Made by a program: the position numbers and the translations under genes. The notes under the pieces were generated by a model, which saw nothing but the letters and a program-made list of their open reading frames with translations, did no database searches and was not told the origin of the DNA. This document shows, in pieces, positions 26,076 to 34,395 of a stretch of DNA of 64,000 nt. The DNA is from Granulosicoccaceae sp. 1_MG-2023 (lineage in GTDB: Bacteria; Pseudomonadota; Gammaproteobacteria; Granulosicoccales; Granulosicoccaceae). The stretch lies in contig JAUOPI010000014.1 of the NCBI GenBank assembly GCA_030546905.1, positions 38,189 through 102,188 of the forward strand. The letters are read 5' to 3'. The stretch's first letter is position 1. The number at the start of each line of letters is the position of its first letter.

Positions 26076-27323
26076 ATGAACAGGCAAAATACCGATTTCT
26101 ACGATGAGTTGGAAACCCGCAGCCCGGCAGAGCGCCTGCAAGCGCAAATGCAGGCCCTGCCGGCACAGCTGCGTTACGCGCGGGAGAACACGCCGGCCTA
26201 CGCGGCCCTGCTGGCAGACGTGGATGTGGACAGCATCAACAGCCTTGATGCGCTGGCCGGCCTGCCGGTCACGCGCAAATCCGAACTGATCGACGCCCAG
26301 GGCCGGGCCCGCCCCTTCGGTGGTTTTGCCGCCGGCACGGCCGGCCGGATGCGCCGCGTGTTCTCCTCACCGGGACCGATCTACGAACCCGAAGGCAAGG
26401 CCGACGACTACTGGCGTCTGGCACGTGCACTGTACGCCGCCGGTTTCCGCCGCGACGATCTTATCCATAACGCCTATTCCTATCACTTCACGCCGGCCGG
26501 GGCGATGATGGAAACCGGCGCCCAGGCACTCGGCTGCGGCGTCTTCCCGGCCGGCACGGGACAAACCGAATTACAGGTCGAAGCCATCGCCGGTCTGCAG
26601 CCCGACGGCTACGTCGGCACACCCTCGTTTTTACGCATTCTGATCGAAAAAGCCGCTGAAAAAGGTCAGGACATCAGCTCACTGAAAAAAGCCCTGGTCT
26701 CCGGCGAGGCCCTGCCCGCCTCACTGCGTGAACTGCTCAGCTCGGCCGGTATCGATGTATTACAAGCCTATGCCACGGCTGATCTGGGGCTGATTGCCTA
26801 TGAATCCCCGGCGATGGAAGGTCTGATTGTCGATGAAGGCGTGATCGTCGAGATTGTCCGCCCCGGCACAGGCGATCCGGTAGCCGAAGGCGAAGTCGGC
26901 GAAGTGCTGGTCACCACCTTCAGCCAGGCTTATCCGCTGGTACGCTTTGCCACCGGCGATCTGTCTGCCGTGCTACCCGGCACCAGTGCCTGCGGACGCA
27001 CCAATATGCGTATCAAAGGTTGGATGGGCCGCGCCGACCAGACCACCAAAGTCAAAGGTATGTTTATCCACCCCGAACAGGTCGCCCGTCTGCTGCGCGA
27101 TTACCCGGACGTGCTCAGGGCCAGAGTGGTCGTCACCAATCCGGACAACCGCGACCATCTGGAACTATGCTGCGAACTGGAACACGCACCGCCCGCTCTG
27201 GCCACGGAACTGGAAGCGGGCATGAAAGAAATTTTCAAACTGCGCGGCAGCGTCAGGTTTGTCGCGCCGGGCACCTTAGCCAATGACGGCAAAATCATCG
27301 AGGACGCCCGCGCCTTGACCTGA
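26076..27323 (+). CDS. PaaK-like phenylacetate-CoA ligase family protein
   Basis: 415 residues of the PaaK branch of AMP-forming ligases: a short N-terminal helical cap (LQAQMQALPAQLRYARENTP), LPVTRKSELIDAQ, VFSSPGPIYEPEG in the phosphate-loop position, a TADLGLIAYES segment in place of the usual YG.TE, and a C-terminal domain starting at MRIKGWMGRADQTTKVKGMF. PaaK enzymes activate aromatic acids; the substrate here is unknown. The P-loop is atypical (SSPGPIYEPEG rather than a SSGTTG-like loop), so activity should not be assumed. Last gene of the operon, AGGAGA upstream of ATG, intrinsic terminator 28 bp after the stop. Confidence 0.87.
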   Translation: MNRQNTDFYDELETRSPAERLQAQMQALPAQLRYARENTPAYAALLADVDVDSINSLDALAGLPVTRKSELIDAQGRARPFGGFAAGTAGRMRRVFSSPGPIYEPEGKADDYWRLARALYAAGFRRDDLIHNAYSYHFTPAGAMMETGAQALGCGVFPAGTGQTELQVEAIAGLQPDGYVGTPSFLRILIEKAAEKGQDISSLKKALVSGEALPASLRELLSSAGIDVLQAYATADLGLIAYESPAMEGLIVDEGVIVEIVRPGTGDPVAEGEVGEVLVTTFSQAYPLVRFATGDLSAVLPGTSACGRTNMRIKGWMGRADQTTKVKGMFIHPEQVARLLRDYPDVLRARVVVTNPDNRDHLELCCELEHAPPALATELEAGMKEIFKLRGSVRFVAPGTLANDGKIIEDARALT

Positions 27324-27351
27324 CAGAGGCGTTTGTCCGCGATCCCTCTCA

Positions 27352-27378
27352 GCCCGCCGCTTGTGCGGGCTTTTTTTT
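27352..27378 (+). terminator. Intrinsic terminator of the CoA-ligase/ABC operon
   Basis: GCCCGC-cgcttgt-GCGGGC stem (27352-27370) followed by T8. It closes the seven-gene operon that begins at 18964. Confidence 0.88.
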
Positions 27379-27468
27379 GTCCGTGTCACGGGCCAGACAT
27401 ATCACTGTCACTTTGGCGTCTTAGTCTCTGCTGCTTCAAACCAATAACAGACCCCATGCGAGGCTCCG

Positions 27469-29526
27469 ATGAGTAAGGCGACCCAAGATCCGAAACGCTA
27501 TAACCACAGTAGCAACACCCCTTTTTCGCGCGTTCTGGAAAAGGAAATTTCCCGTCGCAGTCTCCTGAAAAACGGTGCCGGACTTGCAGCACTGACCATG
27601 ATGGGCGGCTTCGGCCTGAGCGCCTGCAGCGATGACAACGACAGCGACAACAGCGATGAGGGACAGGCCCTGAGCACTCGCCTGGGCTTTGAGTCGATTG
27701 CCGGCTCACGCACCGATGCCGTGTCCGTGCCGCCGGGCTACTCCGCTCAGGTGCTGGCGCCCTGGGGCACGCCGCTGAACAGCAGCGCCGCGGCCTGGCA
27801 GGACGATGGCAGCAACAGTGCCGAAGACCAGCTGAACGCCGTGGGCATGCACCACGACGGCATGCGTTTTTTCCCGCTCAACGACAGCAGCACTGACGGC
27901 CTGCTGTGTATCAACCACGAATATATAGATCAAAACGCGCTGCATCCGACCGGCCCCACCCGCGACGAAAGCAGCGGCCTGCGTACCGTCGCCGAAGAGA
28001 TCCGCAAGGAAATCTACGCGCACGGTGTCACCGTCGTGCGGATACAAAAATCCGCCGGCCGCTGGAGCGTGGTCACCGATGACGAACACAACCGCCGCAT
28101 TACCGGCGCCAGCGAATGTGATATTGCCGGTCCGCTGGCCGGCCACGCCGATCTGATTACCCCCTATTCCCCCAATGGCCTGCTGGCCCGCGGCACACTT
28201 AACAACTGCGGTAACGGCTACACGCCCTGGGGCACTTATCTGACGTGTGAAGAGAACTGGCCCGGCTACTTCTGCAACCACGGCACCATGAGCGAGGCAC
28301 AGCAACGTATCGGGCTGAGCAGTGAACCGACACGCTACGGCTGGGAAGAACTGGCCGGCGACGCCAGCGAGACCGATGACGAGTTCGGCCGTTTCAACGT
28401 CACCCCGCTCGGCAGCGACGCCACCGCCGACTATCGTAACGAAGCCAACGGTCACGGCTATGTGGTTGAGATTGATCCCTACGACCCGACTTCACGTGTG
28501 GTCAAGCGCTCAGCTCTTGGTCGCTTCCGCCATGAATCCGTGGCCGCAGCCCTTCCCATTGCCGGCAAGCCGCTGGTCTTCTACTCAGGCCACGACTCAC
28601 GCTTTGAATACGTCTACAAATTCGTCTCCGCCGCCGACTGGGATCCGACCGACGCAGATCGCAGCGACCGTATGGCCGTCGGCGCCAAGTATCTCGACGA
28701 AGGCACACTCTACGTGGCCCGGTTCGATGAAGGCGGTACCGGCCAGTGGTTGCCCTTAACCCCGGCCAGCCCGACCACAGACGGCGGCACTCTGGCCGAC
28801 ACCTTTGCCGATCAGGCCGCGATTATCCTCAACACCTGCGGTGCCGCTGACCTGGTCGGCGCGACGCCGATGGATCGCCCGGAATGGATTGCCGTCGACC
28901 CGCTGAGCGGCGATGTCTATGCGACCATGACCAATAATACAGCCCGCACCGGGGATGATGCCGACAACGGTGTCAATGCTGCAAATCCGCGACTGGACAA
29001 TGCTTACGGCCATATCATCCGCTGGCGCGATGATGCCGACGATGCGACCGCAATGAGCTGGGACTTCGTGGTATTCGGCGCGCCGGACGACGCTGATGCC
29101 GGCACCAACCTGTCGGGACTGACGGCGCTGAATCAGTTTGCCAGCCCGGACGGTCTGGTATTTGATGATCGCGGCATATTGTGGATTCAGACCGATAACG
29201 GCGCCGAGGCTGTCACTGAAGACACCAACGATCAGATCCTGCTGGTGATCCCCGCCGAACTGGTCGACAGCGGCAACGACACGGCGCTGATCAATGCAGA
29301 CAATCAGCATATCCTGCGCCGCTTTTTCGTCGGTCCGAACGGCTGCGAAGTGACCGGACTGGCCTACACGCCGGATAATCTGAACTTCTTCGCCAACATC
29401 CAGCATCCGGCCAACTGGCCGTACAGCGACGATGCTGCCGAGGCAACGCCGGACGGCACCAGCGTCCGCCCGCGCGCCGCAACAGTGGCGATCAGCAAAG
29501 ACGATGGTGGAGAAGTGGGCTTGTAA
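27469..29526 (+). CDS. PhoX family phosphatase (DUF839), Tat-exported
   Basis: 685 residues. The Tat signal SRRSLLKNGAGLAALTMMGG (about 29-48) is followed by LSAC, a possible lipobox, then an acidic linker. The body matches PhoX/DUF839 beta-propeller enzymes (Ca/Fe-dependent alkaline phosphatases): GMRFFPLND, LLCINHEYID, the CGNGYTPWGTYLTCEENWPG block, NANGHGYVVEIDP-like stretch, GILWIQTDNGAE and FFVGPNGCEVTG near the end. It probably releases phosphate from organic phosphoesters outside the inner membrane. One Pho-box-like half site (CTGTCAC, 27405-27411) precedes it but the partner half is poor. Transcribed alone, ending at a bidirectional terminator. Confidence 0.9.
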   Translation: MSKATQDPKRYNHSSNTPFSRVLEKEISRRSLLKNGAGLAALTMMGGFGLSACSDDNDSDNSDEGQALSTRLGFESIAGSRTDAVSVPPGYSAQVLAPWGTPLNSSAAAWQDDGSNSAEDQLNAVGMHHDGMRFFPLNDSSTDGLLCINHEYIDQNALHPTGPTRDESSGLRTVAEEIRKEIYAHGVTVVRIQKSAGRWSVVTDDEHNRRITGASECDIAGPLAGHADLITPYSPNGLLARGTLNNCGNGYTPWGTYLTCEENWPGYFCNHGTMSEAQQRIGLSSEPTRYGWEELAGDASETDDEFGRFNVTPLGSDATADYRNEANGHGYVVEIDPYDPTSRVVKRSALGRFRHESVAAALPIAGKPLVFYSGHDSRFEYVYKFVSAADWDPTDADRSDRMAVGAKYLDEGTLYVARFDEGGTGQWLPLTPASPTTDGGTLADTFADQAAIILNTCGAADLVGATPMDRPEWIAVDPLSGDVYATMTNNTARTGDDADNGVNAANPRLDNAYGHIIRWRDDADDATAMSWDFVVFGAPDDADAGTNLSGLTALNQFASPDGLVFDDRGILWIQTDNGAEAVTEDTNDQILLVIPAELVDSGNDTALINADNQHILRRFFVGPNGCEVTGLAYTPDNLNFFANIQHPANWPYSDDAAEATPDGTSVRPRAATVAISKDDGGEVGL

Positions 29527-29550
29527 TACGCTCTCCTGCACAACAAAAAA

Positions 29551-29577
29551 AGCCGGCAATCGCCGGCTTTTTTTTAT
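29551..29577. terminator. Bidirectional terminator between convergent genes
   Basis: AGCCGGCAA-TCGCCGGCT stem (29551-29568) with A7 on the left and T9 on the right. It serves the PhoX gene (plus) and the ATP-grasp-like gene (minus). It differs from the terminator at 71-88 by one base in the stem. Confidence 0.88.
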
Positions 29578-29589
29578 CTGCCCGCCCCC

Positions 29590-30633
29590 TCAGGATGCGG
29601 CCACGGCCGGTGCGTACTTGCTGCGCTCAATATCAAACAACACTGACAACATGCGCCGCAAAAAAGGCAACTCGCGCACCAGCGCATCCTCACCCAGCAC
29701 AGCCGGCAAAGGTGCCGGTTCTGCCATCAGATGACACGCCAGCACCTTCAGCAGGTAGGTATTGACCGCCTCAGGCAAGGCGCTGGTCACCGGGTCGGGA
29801 TCAATGTCATAGACCGTCACCCGTTCGCCTTCAACAGCCGCATGGATCACGCCCCAGCGCAAACCACTGTTGGCCGCGATCTCGCGCAAGGCCGGATAAA
29901 ACACCGTATCCGGCTCCAGCTGAAAAAACTCCAGCCGCTCCAGAGGCGTTTGAGCCGGCGCGCCGAAACGCAAGGCCAGCACAGGTTCACCGTCACAAAG
30001 ATAGCAACGTAAAAACAAGCCCGGCACCACCGCGGCGAGCAATACCGGTGGCTGATCCGTGGCAAACAGCGCCTCACGCTGTCTTTCCCCGCACACTTGC
30101 CAGGCCGCGCGGCCGGTGGCAGGCCGCCACAAAACGATCTCATGTTCCGCGGCAAAGGCTTCGGCCTCGTCACGGCTGTTGGTGCAGATCAACGCCGGTA
30201 TCTGCGCACCGGCGGCCTGCGCACTCAGCAATAAATCCGGCTTGGTCGCGCAGTCGAGATAAACCGACGGTGGATTGTACAGACGTACACCACGGCGGCT
30301 GATCTCGGAAAAAGCACTGTACAGAAAACTGGTTTTCTGCTGCTCAGAGATATAGTCGTATTGCCACAAACTCCAGTCCGTCTCGACCGGCGTTTGCGGC
30401 ACCACCGGATTGTGATAGGCAAAACCGAACAAGGCTGCACGGCCAAGCCGGCTGACATCGTCCCCGTTCCAGTACACTGCCTCGCGGCCCAGCCCCACCG
30501 CATCACCGGCGGCGACCGGAAAGGCATAGCCGCGCATGGTCCCGGGCCGGATCGCCTCAGCAAGTGCCAACAAGCGGGCCGCCCGGGCATGTCCGGGAGG
30601 GGCGAAGATCGCACTGGCAGTCGCTTCGCTCAT
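29590..30633 (-). CDS. Degenerate ATP-grasp-like protein in the exporter locus
   Basis: 347 residues from ATG 30633 (GGAG about 10 nt upstream; the open frame to 30837 overlaps the TolC gene and is not used). The C-terminal two thirds follow the order of RimK-type ATP-grasp domains: KPDLLLSAQAAGAQIPALIC (lead-in helix), VLWRPATGRAAW where the ATP-binding Lys-Pro normally sits, VPGLFLRCYLCDGEPVLAL, GLRWGVIHAAV, and YDIDPDP in place of the usual E-x-N metal ligands. The key Lys and Asn thus seem replaced, so catalysis is doubtful. It is last in the operon with three TolC paralogues (25-nt gap). It could be a peptide-modifying or peptide-binding partner of the exporter; this is inference. Confidence 0.6.
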   Translation of the reverse strand: MSEATASAIFAPPGHARAARLLALAEAIRPGTMRGYAFPVAAGDAVGLGREAVYWNGDDVSRLGRAALFGFAYHNPVVPQTPVETDWSLWQYDYISEQQKTSFLYSAFSEISRRGVRLYNPPSVYLDCATKPDLLLSAQAAGAQIPALICTNSRDEAEAFAAEHEIVLWRPATGRAAWQVCGERQREALFATDQPPVLLAAVVPGLFLRCYLCDGEPVLALRFGAPAQTPLERLEFFQLEPDTVFYPALREIAANSGLRWGVIHAAVEGERVTVYDIDPDPVTSALPEAVNTYLLKVLACHLMAEPAPLPAVLGEDALVRELPFLRRMLSVLFDIERSKYAPAVAAS

Positions 30634-30658
30634 GGGGTGCTTCTCCGGCTCGGGCGAC

Positions 30659-32587
30659 TCATTGCGCTGCATCCTCAGGGGCACGTAAAAAGAACTGCAG
30701 ATCACCGCTGGCCGCCAGCATTGCCATGCGCGAACGTTCGAAGTCGTTACGCGCCAGCCAGCCGGCGGCACGCCGCTCGAATATGCCCTGTGCGGCCAGC
30801 AGCGCCGCCTCGGCAGCACGTACATCCAGCTGCGCATTCAGCTCGCCCAGACGTGCCTGCTGCAACTCACTCAGCGCCTGCACAACCTCCAACTGGGTTG
30901 CCGTACCGTTGGCCGAGCGCCGCGCGATGCTATCCCAGGCGGCCGTGGCCGCCGCCAGCGTCTCAGCACTGAGGCGACGGTTCTGCACGGCACTGTGCAG
31001 CGCATTGACCGCATTATTGACTTCCTGCACCACAAGCCGGCGCAGTTGATCCTGCGCCAGCGCCGCGTCTTCGCGTCCGGCTGTCGCCGCATTTGAGCGG
31101 GCTTTGGCAGCACGATTGCCGAGCGAATACACGTACTGTGCACCGAAACGCAATGTCGAACTGTCCGGCTCCAGAACATTGGCCCAGGAACTGAAAATGC
31201 TGTCGTAACCGTACACCGAGGCATCCTGCTCAAGCGATGCGCCACCGCTCAGGGTAAGATCCGGCCGCGCCTGCAGACGTGCGTTGCGTTCGCGCATTTC
31301 CGCCTGAGCCAACGCAACCATCCCGGCTTGTAATACGGGCCGGTTAGCCAAGGCACTATCGCGGGCTTCCTGTGCGCTGCTGTCAAGCGCGCTACGCTGC
31401 AACCAGGCCCGGTATCCCTGCGGCAGCAATAAGCGGTTCTGCAAGCCCGCGCTGTCTTTGCTGATCAGTGCCAGCAGATTGGCCGAAGCCTGCACATAGG
31501 CAGCCGAGGCAGCGGCCACCGAGACCCGCGCTGCCGACACCCCGCCCTGCATCTGCGCAAGCTCATACGCGGTTGCCGTGCGGCTGTTAAAACGCCGTTG
31601 CGTGACCTGCAACTGCGCTTCACTGAGACGCTGATTGCGCAAGGCCAGATCCAGTTGCCCGGCGCTGCCGAGCAGCGTCAGATAGGCACTGATCCCTTCC
31701 ATCAGCAGGCCGTTGATATTGCTTTCCAGCAACCAGGCCTGACGTTTTTGTTCGAGATTGGCCAGCCGGCTGGCAAGACTGGCCGTGGCATCACTGCCCA
31801 CGTCATTGAGCACCGGCACCTGCATATCAAACACCAGTTCGGTAGCCCAGGGCGCATCGAAACTATGCCCGTCGTCGTCATAAAAGACTTCCCGGTACGT
31901 GCTTGTCGCGCTCATCTGGTAAGACACACCCCAGGGCGTCAGCTGCGAGATTCCTGCCGTGAAATTCAAGACCGTTTGCGCGCCGTTGGGATCTTCCTGA
32001 CTGGCATAAATCGTCTCATCATCACGGATCTCGGACTCTTCGGTGAGATTGGTGAAGATGATTCGCTCGACATTGGTCGCCTGCTGCGCCTCCTCGGGCA
32101 GGATGATCTCACCCGGATTGGCCAGATTCCCGGTTTCCGGATCGGTGTATTGCGGGTAAAAGACCTTCGCCAGAACACTGCCGGTCAGCGTACGCTCGCT
32201 GCTGTCTTCAAGACTGACCCCGACATCGAGTTGCAGTACCGGATCAAATACAGCTTTGGCCTCGTCACGGGCGCGGGCGGCCAGATCACGGTCGATACGC
32301 CCGTTAGCCAGTGACAGATTACGCTCAAGAATGCCCGAGATAACCTGCCCCGGGGTAATCGCTGTCAGCGCATCGGCACCGTAACCGGCCAGCGCACTGC
32401 CTTGCTGCGGATTCGTGAGCACCTCTTGCAGCCGTTGCGCCAACCGGGTTTCTTCCTGCCAGGCCGCATCGCGCACCACATCACCGAGCAGGACGCCCTG
32501 CTGTGCGCTGAGCGGCGTCACCACCGTGCAGAGCCCGGCGCTGACAAGACAAGCCAGAGAAAGGCGGGAAAAACGGATTGTTGTCAT
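30659..32587 (-). CDS. TolC-family outer-membrane channel, third paralogue
   Basis: 642 residues; signal peptide MTTIRFSRLSLACLVSAGLC... ending near LSAQ. Two TolC-type repeats with long helices: LANGRIDRDLAARARDEAKA then a beta strand, and in the second half QMRERNARLQARPDLTLSGG followed by NVLEPDSSTLRFGAQYVYSLG and two long Ala/Gln-rich helices. Typical TolC is about 430-490 residues; the excess here includes an acidic insert (around residues 120-190, YPQYTDPETGNLANPGE...) where the first extracellular loop should be. It overlaps the preceding paralogue by 4 nt (ATGA). Third gene of an operon of three TolC proteins plus an ATP-grasp-like protein. Confidence 0.88.
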   Translation of the reverse strand: MTTIRFSRLSLACLVSAGLCTVVTPLSAQQGVLLGDVVRDAAWQEETRLAQRLQEVLTNPQQGSALAGYGADALTAITPGQVISGILERNLSLANGRIDRDLAARARDEAKAVFDPVLQLDVGVSLEDSSERTLTGSVLAKVFYPQYTDPETGNLANPGEIILPEEAQQATNVERIIFTNLTEESEIRDDETIYASQEDPNGAQTVLNFTAGISQLTPWGVSYQMSATSTYREVFYDDDGHSFDAPWATELVFDMQVPVLNDVGSDATASLASRLANLEQKRQAWLLESNINGLLMEGISAYLTLLGSAGQLDLALRNQRLSEAQLQVTQRRFNSRTATAYELAQMQGGVSAARVSVAAASAAYVQASANLLALISKDSAGLQNRLLLPQGYRAWLQRSALDSSAQEARDSALANRPVLQAGMVALAQAEMRERNARLQARPDLTLSGGASLEQDASVYGYDSIFSSWANVLEPDSSTLRFGAQYVYSLGNRAAKARSNAATAGREDAALAQDQLRRLVVQEVNNAVNALHSAVQNRRLSAETLAAATAAWDSIARRSANGTATQLEVVQALSELQQARLGELNAQLDVRAAEAALLAAQGIFERRAAGWLARNDFERSRMAMLAASGDLQFFLRAPEDAAQ

Positions 32588-34395
32588 TGCATTGCCTCCG
32601 CGCTGACACGACTGTGCAGACGTCCCTGCGCAAGTAACAAGGCGGTCTCGGCCTGACGCACATTGGTCATCGCCTGCAGATGCGCCAGCCTGGCCGACAG
32701 CAGATTACTCAGTTGCGTGGCCAGTTCAAATTCGCGTATTTGCCGTGAACGCTGCTGTAAGCGGGCTTTTCCCCAGACTTCTTCGGCGTAACGCAAGGCC
32801 TCATCCATATAGCCGAGGCTCAGCACCGCCGCTTCCAGCCTCGCCTGTGCCGCCGGCACCCCGGCTTCAAGCTGGCCGCGCACGGCTTGCAGTTGAAACT
32901 CCGAAGCACGCAATTGCGCATCGGCGGCCGCCAGCGCGGCCTTATTGACCCGGTTGCCCAGTGGCCGGCTGAAACTCACGCCCACCCGCAGGGTACGGAT
33001 ATCCGGATCAAACACCGAGGAAGCCGAATCACCGAAGCTCTCATAACCGTACAGCGCGTTGCTCTGACGCAGTTCAATACCGGCATTGGCCGACAGCGCC
33101 GGTGCCAGATTGTCAGACGCGGCCAGCTGCGAGGCCAGACTTGCATCGCGGGCTGCCTGTGCTGCACGCAAATCCGGATGTTGCCCGTCAAGCCCCGCCG
33201 TCTGCGCTTTAACCGGCGCGCGCAGAGCCGACTCAAAACCGACCGGTATCAGCGCCGCATCGTCAGGCAGATTCAGAAATGCGGCCAGACTGTCCGAGGC
33301 GCTGAGATAAGCCGACCACTGCTGTTGCAATTGTTGCGCAGCATCGGCGCGGGCCAGACGCGCCTGCGACTGATCAAAATTATTCGCCGAGCGACTGTCA
33401 TACAGACGGTTGGTGCTGTCCAGCAAAGCCTGCGCTGCGCGTTCATTCTGCAAGGCCGCTTCCAGTCCCAGCGCACGGTCCAGCAGTTGCCAGTACAACG
33501 CTTCGGCTTGCAATAAGGTATCGGCTTTGAGTGCATCAAACACCGCCGCCGCGGCCTGTCGCTGAGCGCCGGCCAGTGTCCGGCTCAGGGCCGCCGGCGA
33601 GGCGCGGCCGAAACCGGCCGTACCCGGCAGCGGCATCTCAACATCCGCAATCAGCGAGGACACCCAGGGCCGTTCGTAGGAGCCGTAGCCGATCAGGTTC
33701 AACGGCGGGCTGACGCTGCCAAAATACAAGGACGGATTGTTAATAAAATAGGTGTCACGATTGATCGCTTCGAAGGTGATATCAAAACGCCCGCCCCAGG
33801 AAAGCACCTTGCCAAATCCGGCACCAAAGCTAAGGGTTTCATCACCGCCGGTCAGCGATTCCTGACTGGCCAGAATATCCGTCGCCTCCTCATCCAGCCC
33901 GGCTTCGCGCGCTTCGCTGTACACCACCACCGGCGCACGCGGATCAAAGGCTTCATCGACCGCAATCACATTGCGCCCCTGATCGTCCACCTCAGTCGCA
34001 GAGCGATAGCGCCGCGCGCTTTCTATGCGGGTTTCACGCTTGCTGTATTGATAATCGGCCGATAAGGTCAGCACCGGATCCAGTCCGGCCTCGGCAATCA
34101 GTGCGTTGGCCGCAGCGATACGGTCCTGACGCAAACCACGTTGCAGGCCATGGTTGTCTTTCAGTGCGCGACGGCGAAGCTCGGCAAGCGACAGGGTCAT
34201 CGCCTGCCGTTCGCGCAACAAGGGCTGCTGACCGATCGCCTGCTCAAGCAAGCCCGGCAAAACCGCCCCGCTGCCATCATAGGCCGGACGCGTCGTGTCA
34301 CCGCCCTGTTGTGCCAGCGCAGGCAAGCTGCTCAGCACAGCGCCCAGCAACACCGCTGACAAGCGGCGCGAAAATCTGCAATAGCACGGTTTCAT
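32584..34395 (-). CDS. TolC-family outer-membrane channel, second paralogue
   Basis: 603 residues; signal peptide MKPCYCRFSRRLSAVLLGAV... ending near ALAQ. Architecture as in its neighbours: GLRQDRIAAANALIAEAGLD then a strand, an acidic loop insert (about residues 115-190, including VDDQGRNVIAVDEAFDPRAP), a pair of long helices, and the second repeat with SSVFDPDIRTLRVGVSFSRPLGNRVN. No cysteines after the signal peptide. Start ATG overlaps the stop of the first paralogue by 4 nt and its own stop overlaps the third, so all three are probably made in equal amounts. Confidence 0.88.
   Translation of the reverse strand: MKPCYCRFSRRLSAVLLGAVLSSLPALAQQGGDTTRPAYDGSGAVLPGLLEQAIGQQPLLRERQAMTLSLAELRRRALKDNHGLQRGLRQDRIAAANALIAEAGLDPVLTLSADYQYSKRETRIESARRYRSATEVDDQGRNVIAVDEAFDPRAPVVVYSEAREAGLDEEATDILASQESLTGGDETLSFGAGFGKVLSWGGRFDITFEAINRDTYFINNPSLYFGSVSPPLNLIGYGSYERPWVSSLIADVEMPLPGTAGFGRASPAALSRTLAGAQRQAAAAVFDALKADTLLQAEALYWQLLDRALGLEAALQNERAAQALLDSTNRLYDSRSANNFDQSQARLARADAAQQLQQQWSAYLSASDSLAAFLNLPDDAALIPVGFESALRAPVKAQTAGLDGQHPDLRAAQAARDASLASQLAASDNLAPALSANAGIELRQSNALYGYESFGDSASSVFDPDIRTLRVGVSFSRPLGNRVNKAALAAADAQLRASEFQLQAVRGQLEAGVPAAQARLEAAVLSLGYMDEALRYAEEVWGKARLQQRSRQIREFELATQLSNLLSARLAHLQAMTNVRQAETALLLAQGRLHSRVSAEAMQ

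Noticed and set aside
27405..27424. Pho box upstream of the PhoX gene
   Set aside because: Only one half (CTGTCAC) fits; the second heptamer position (GCGTCTT) does not, so PhoB control is not claimed.
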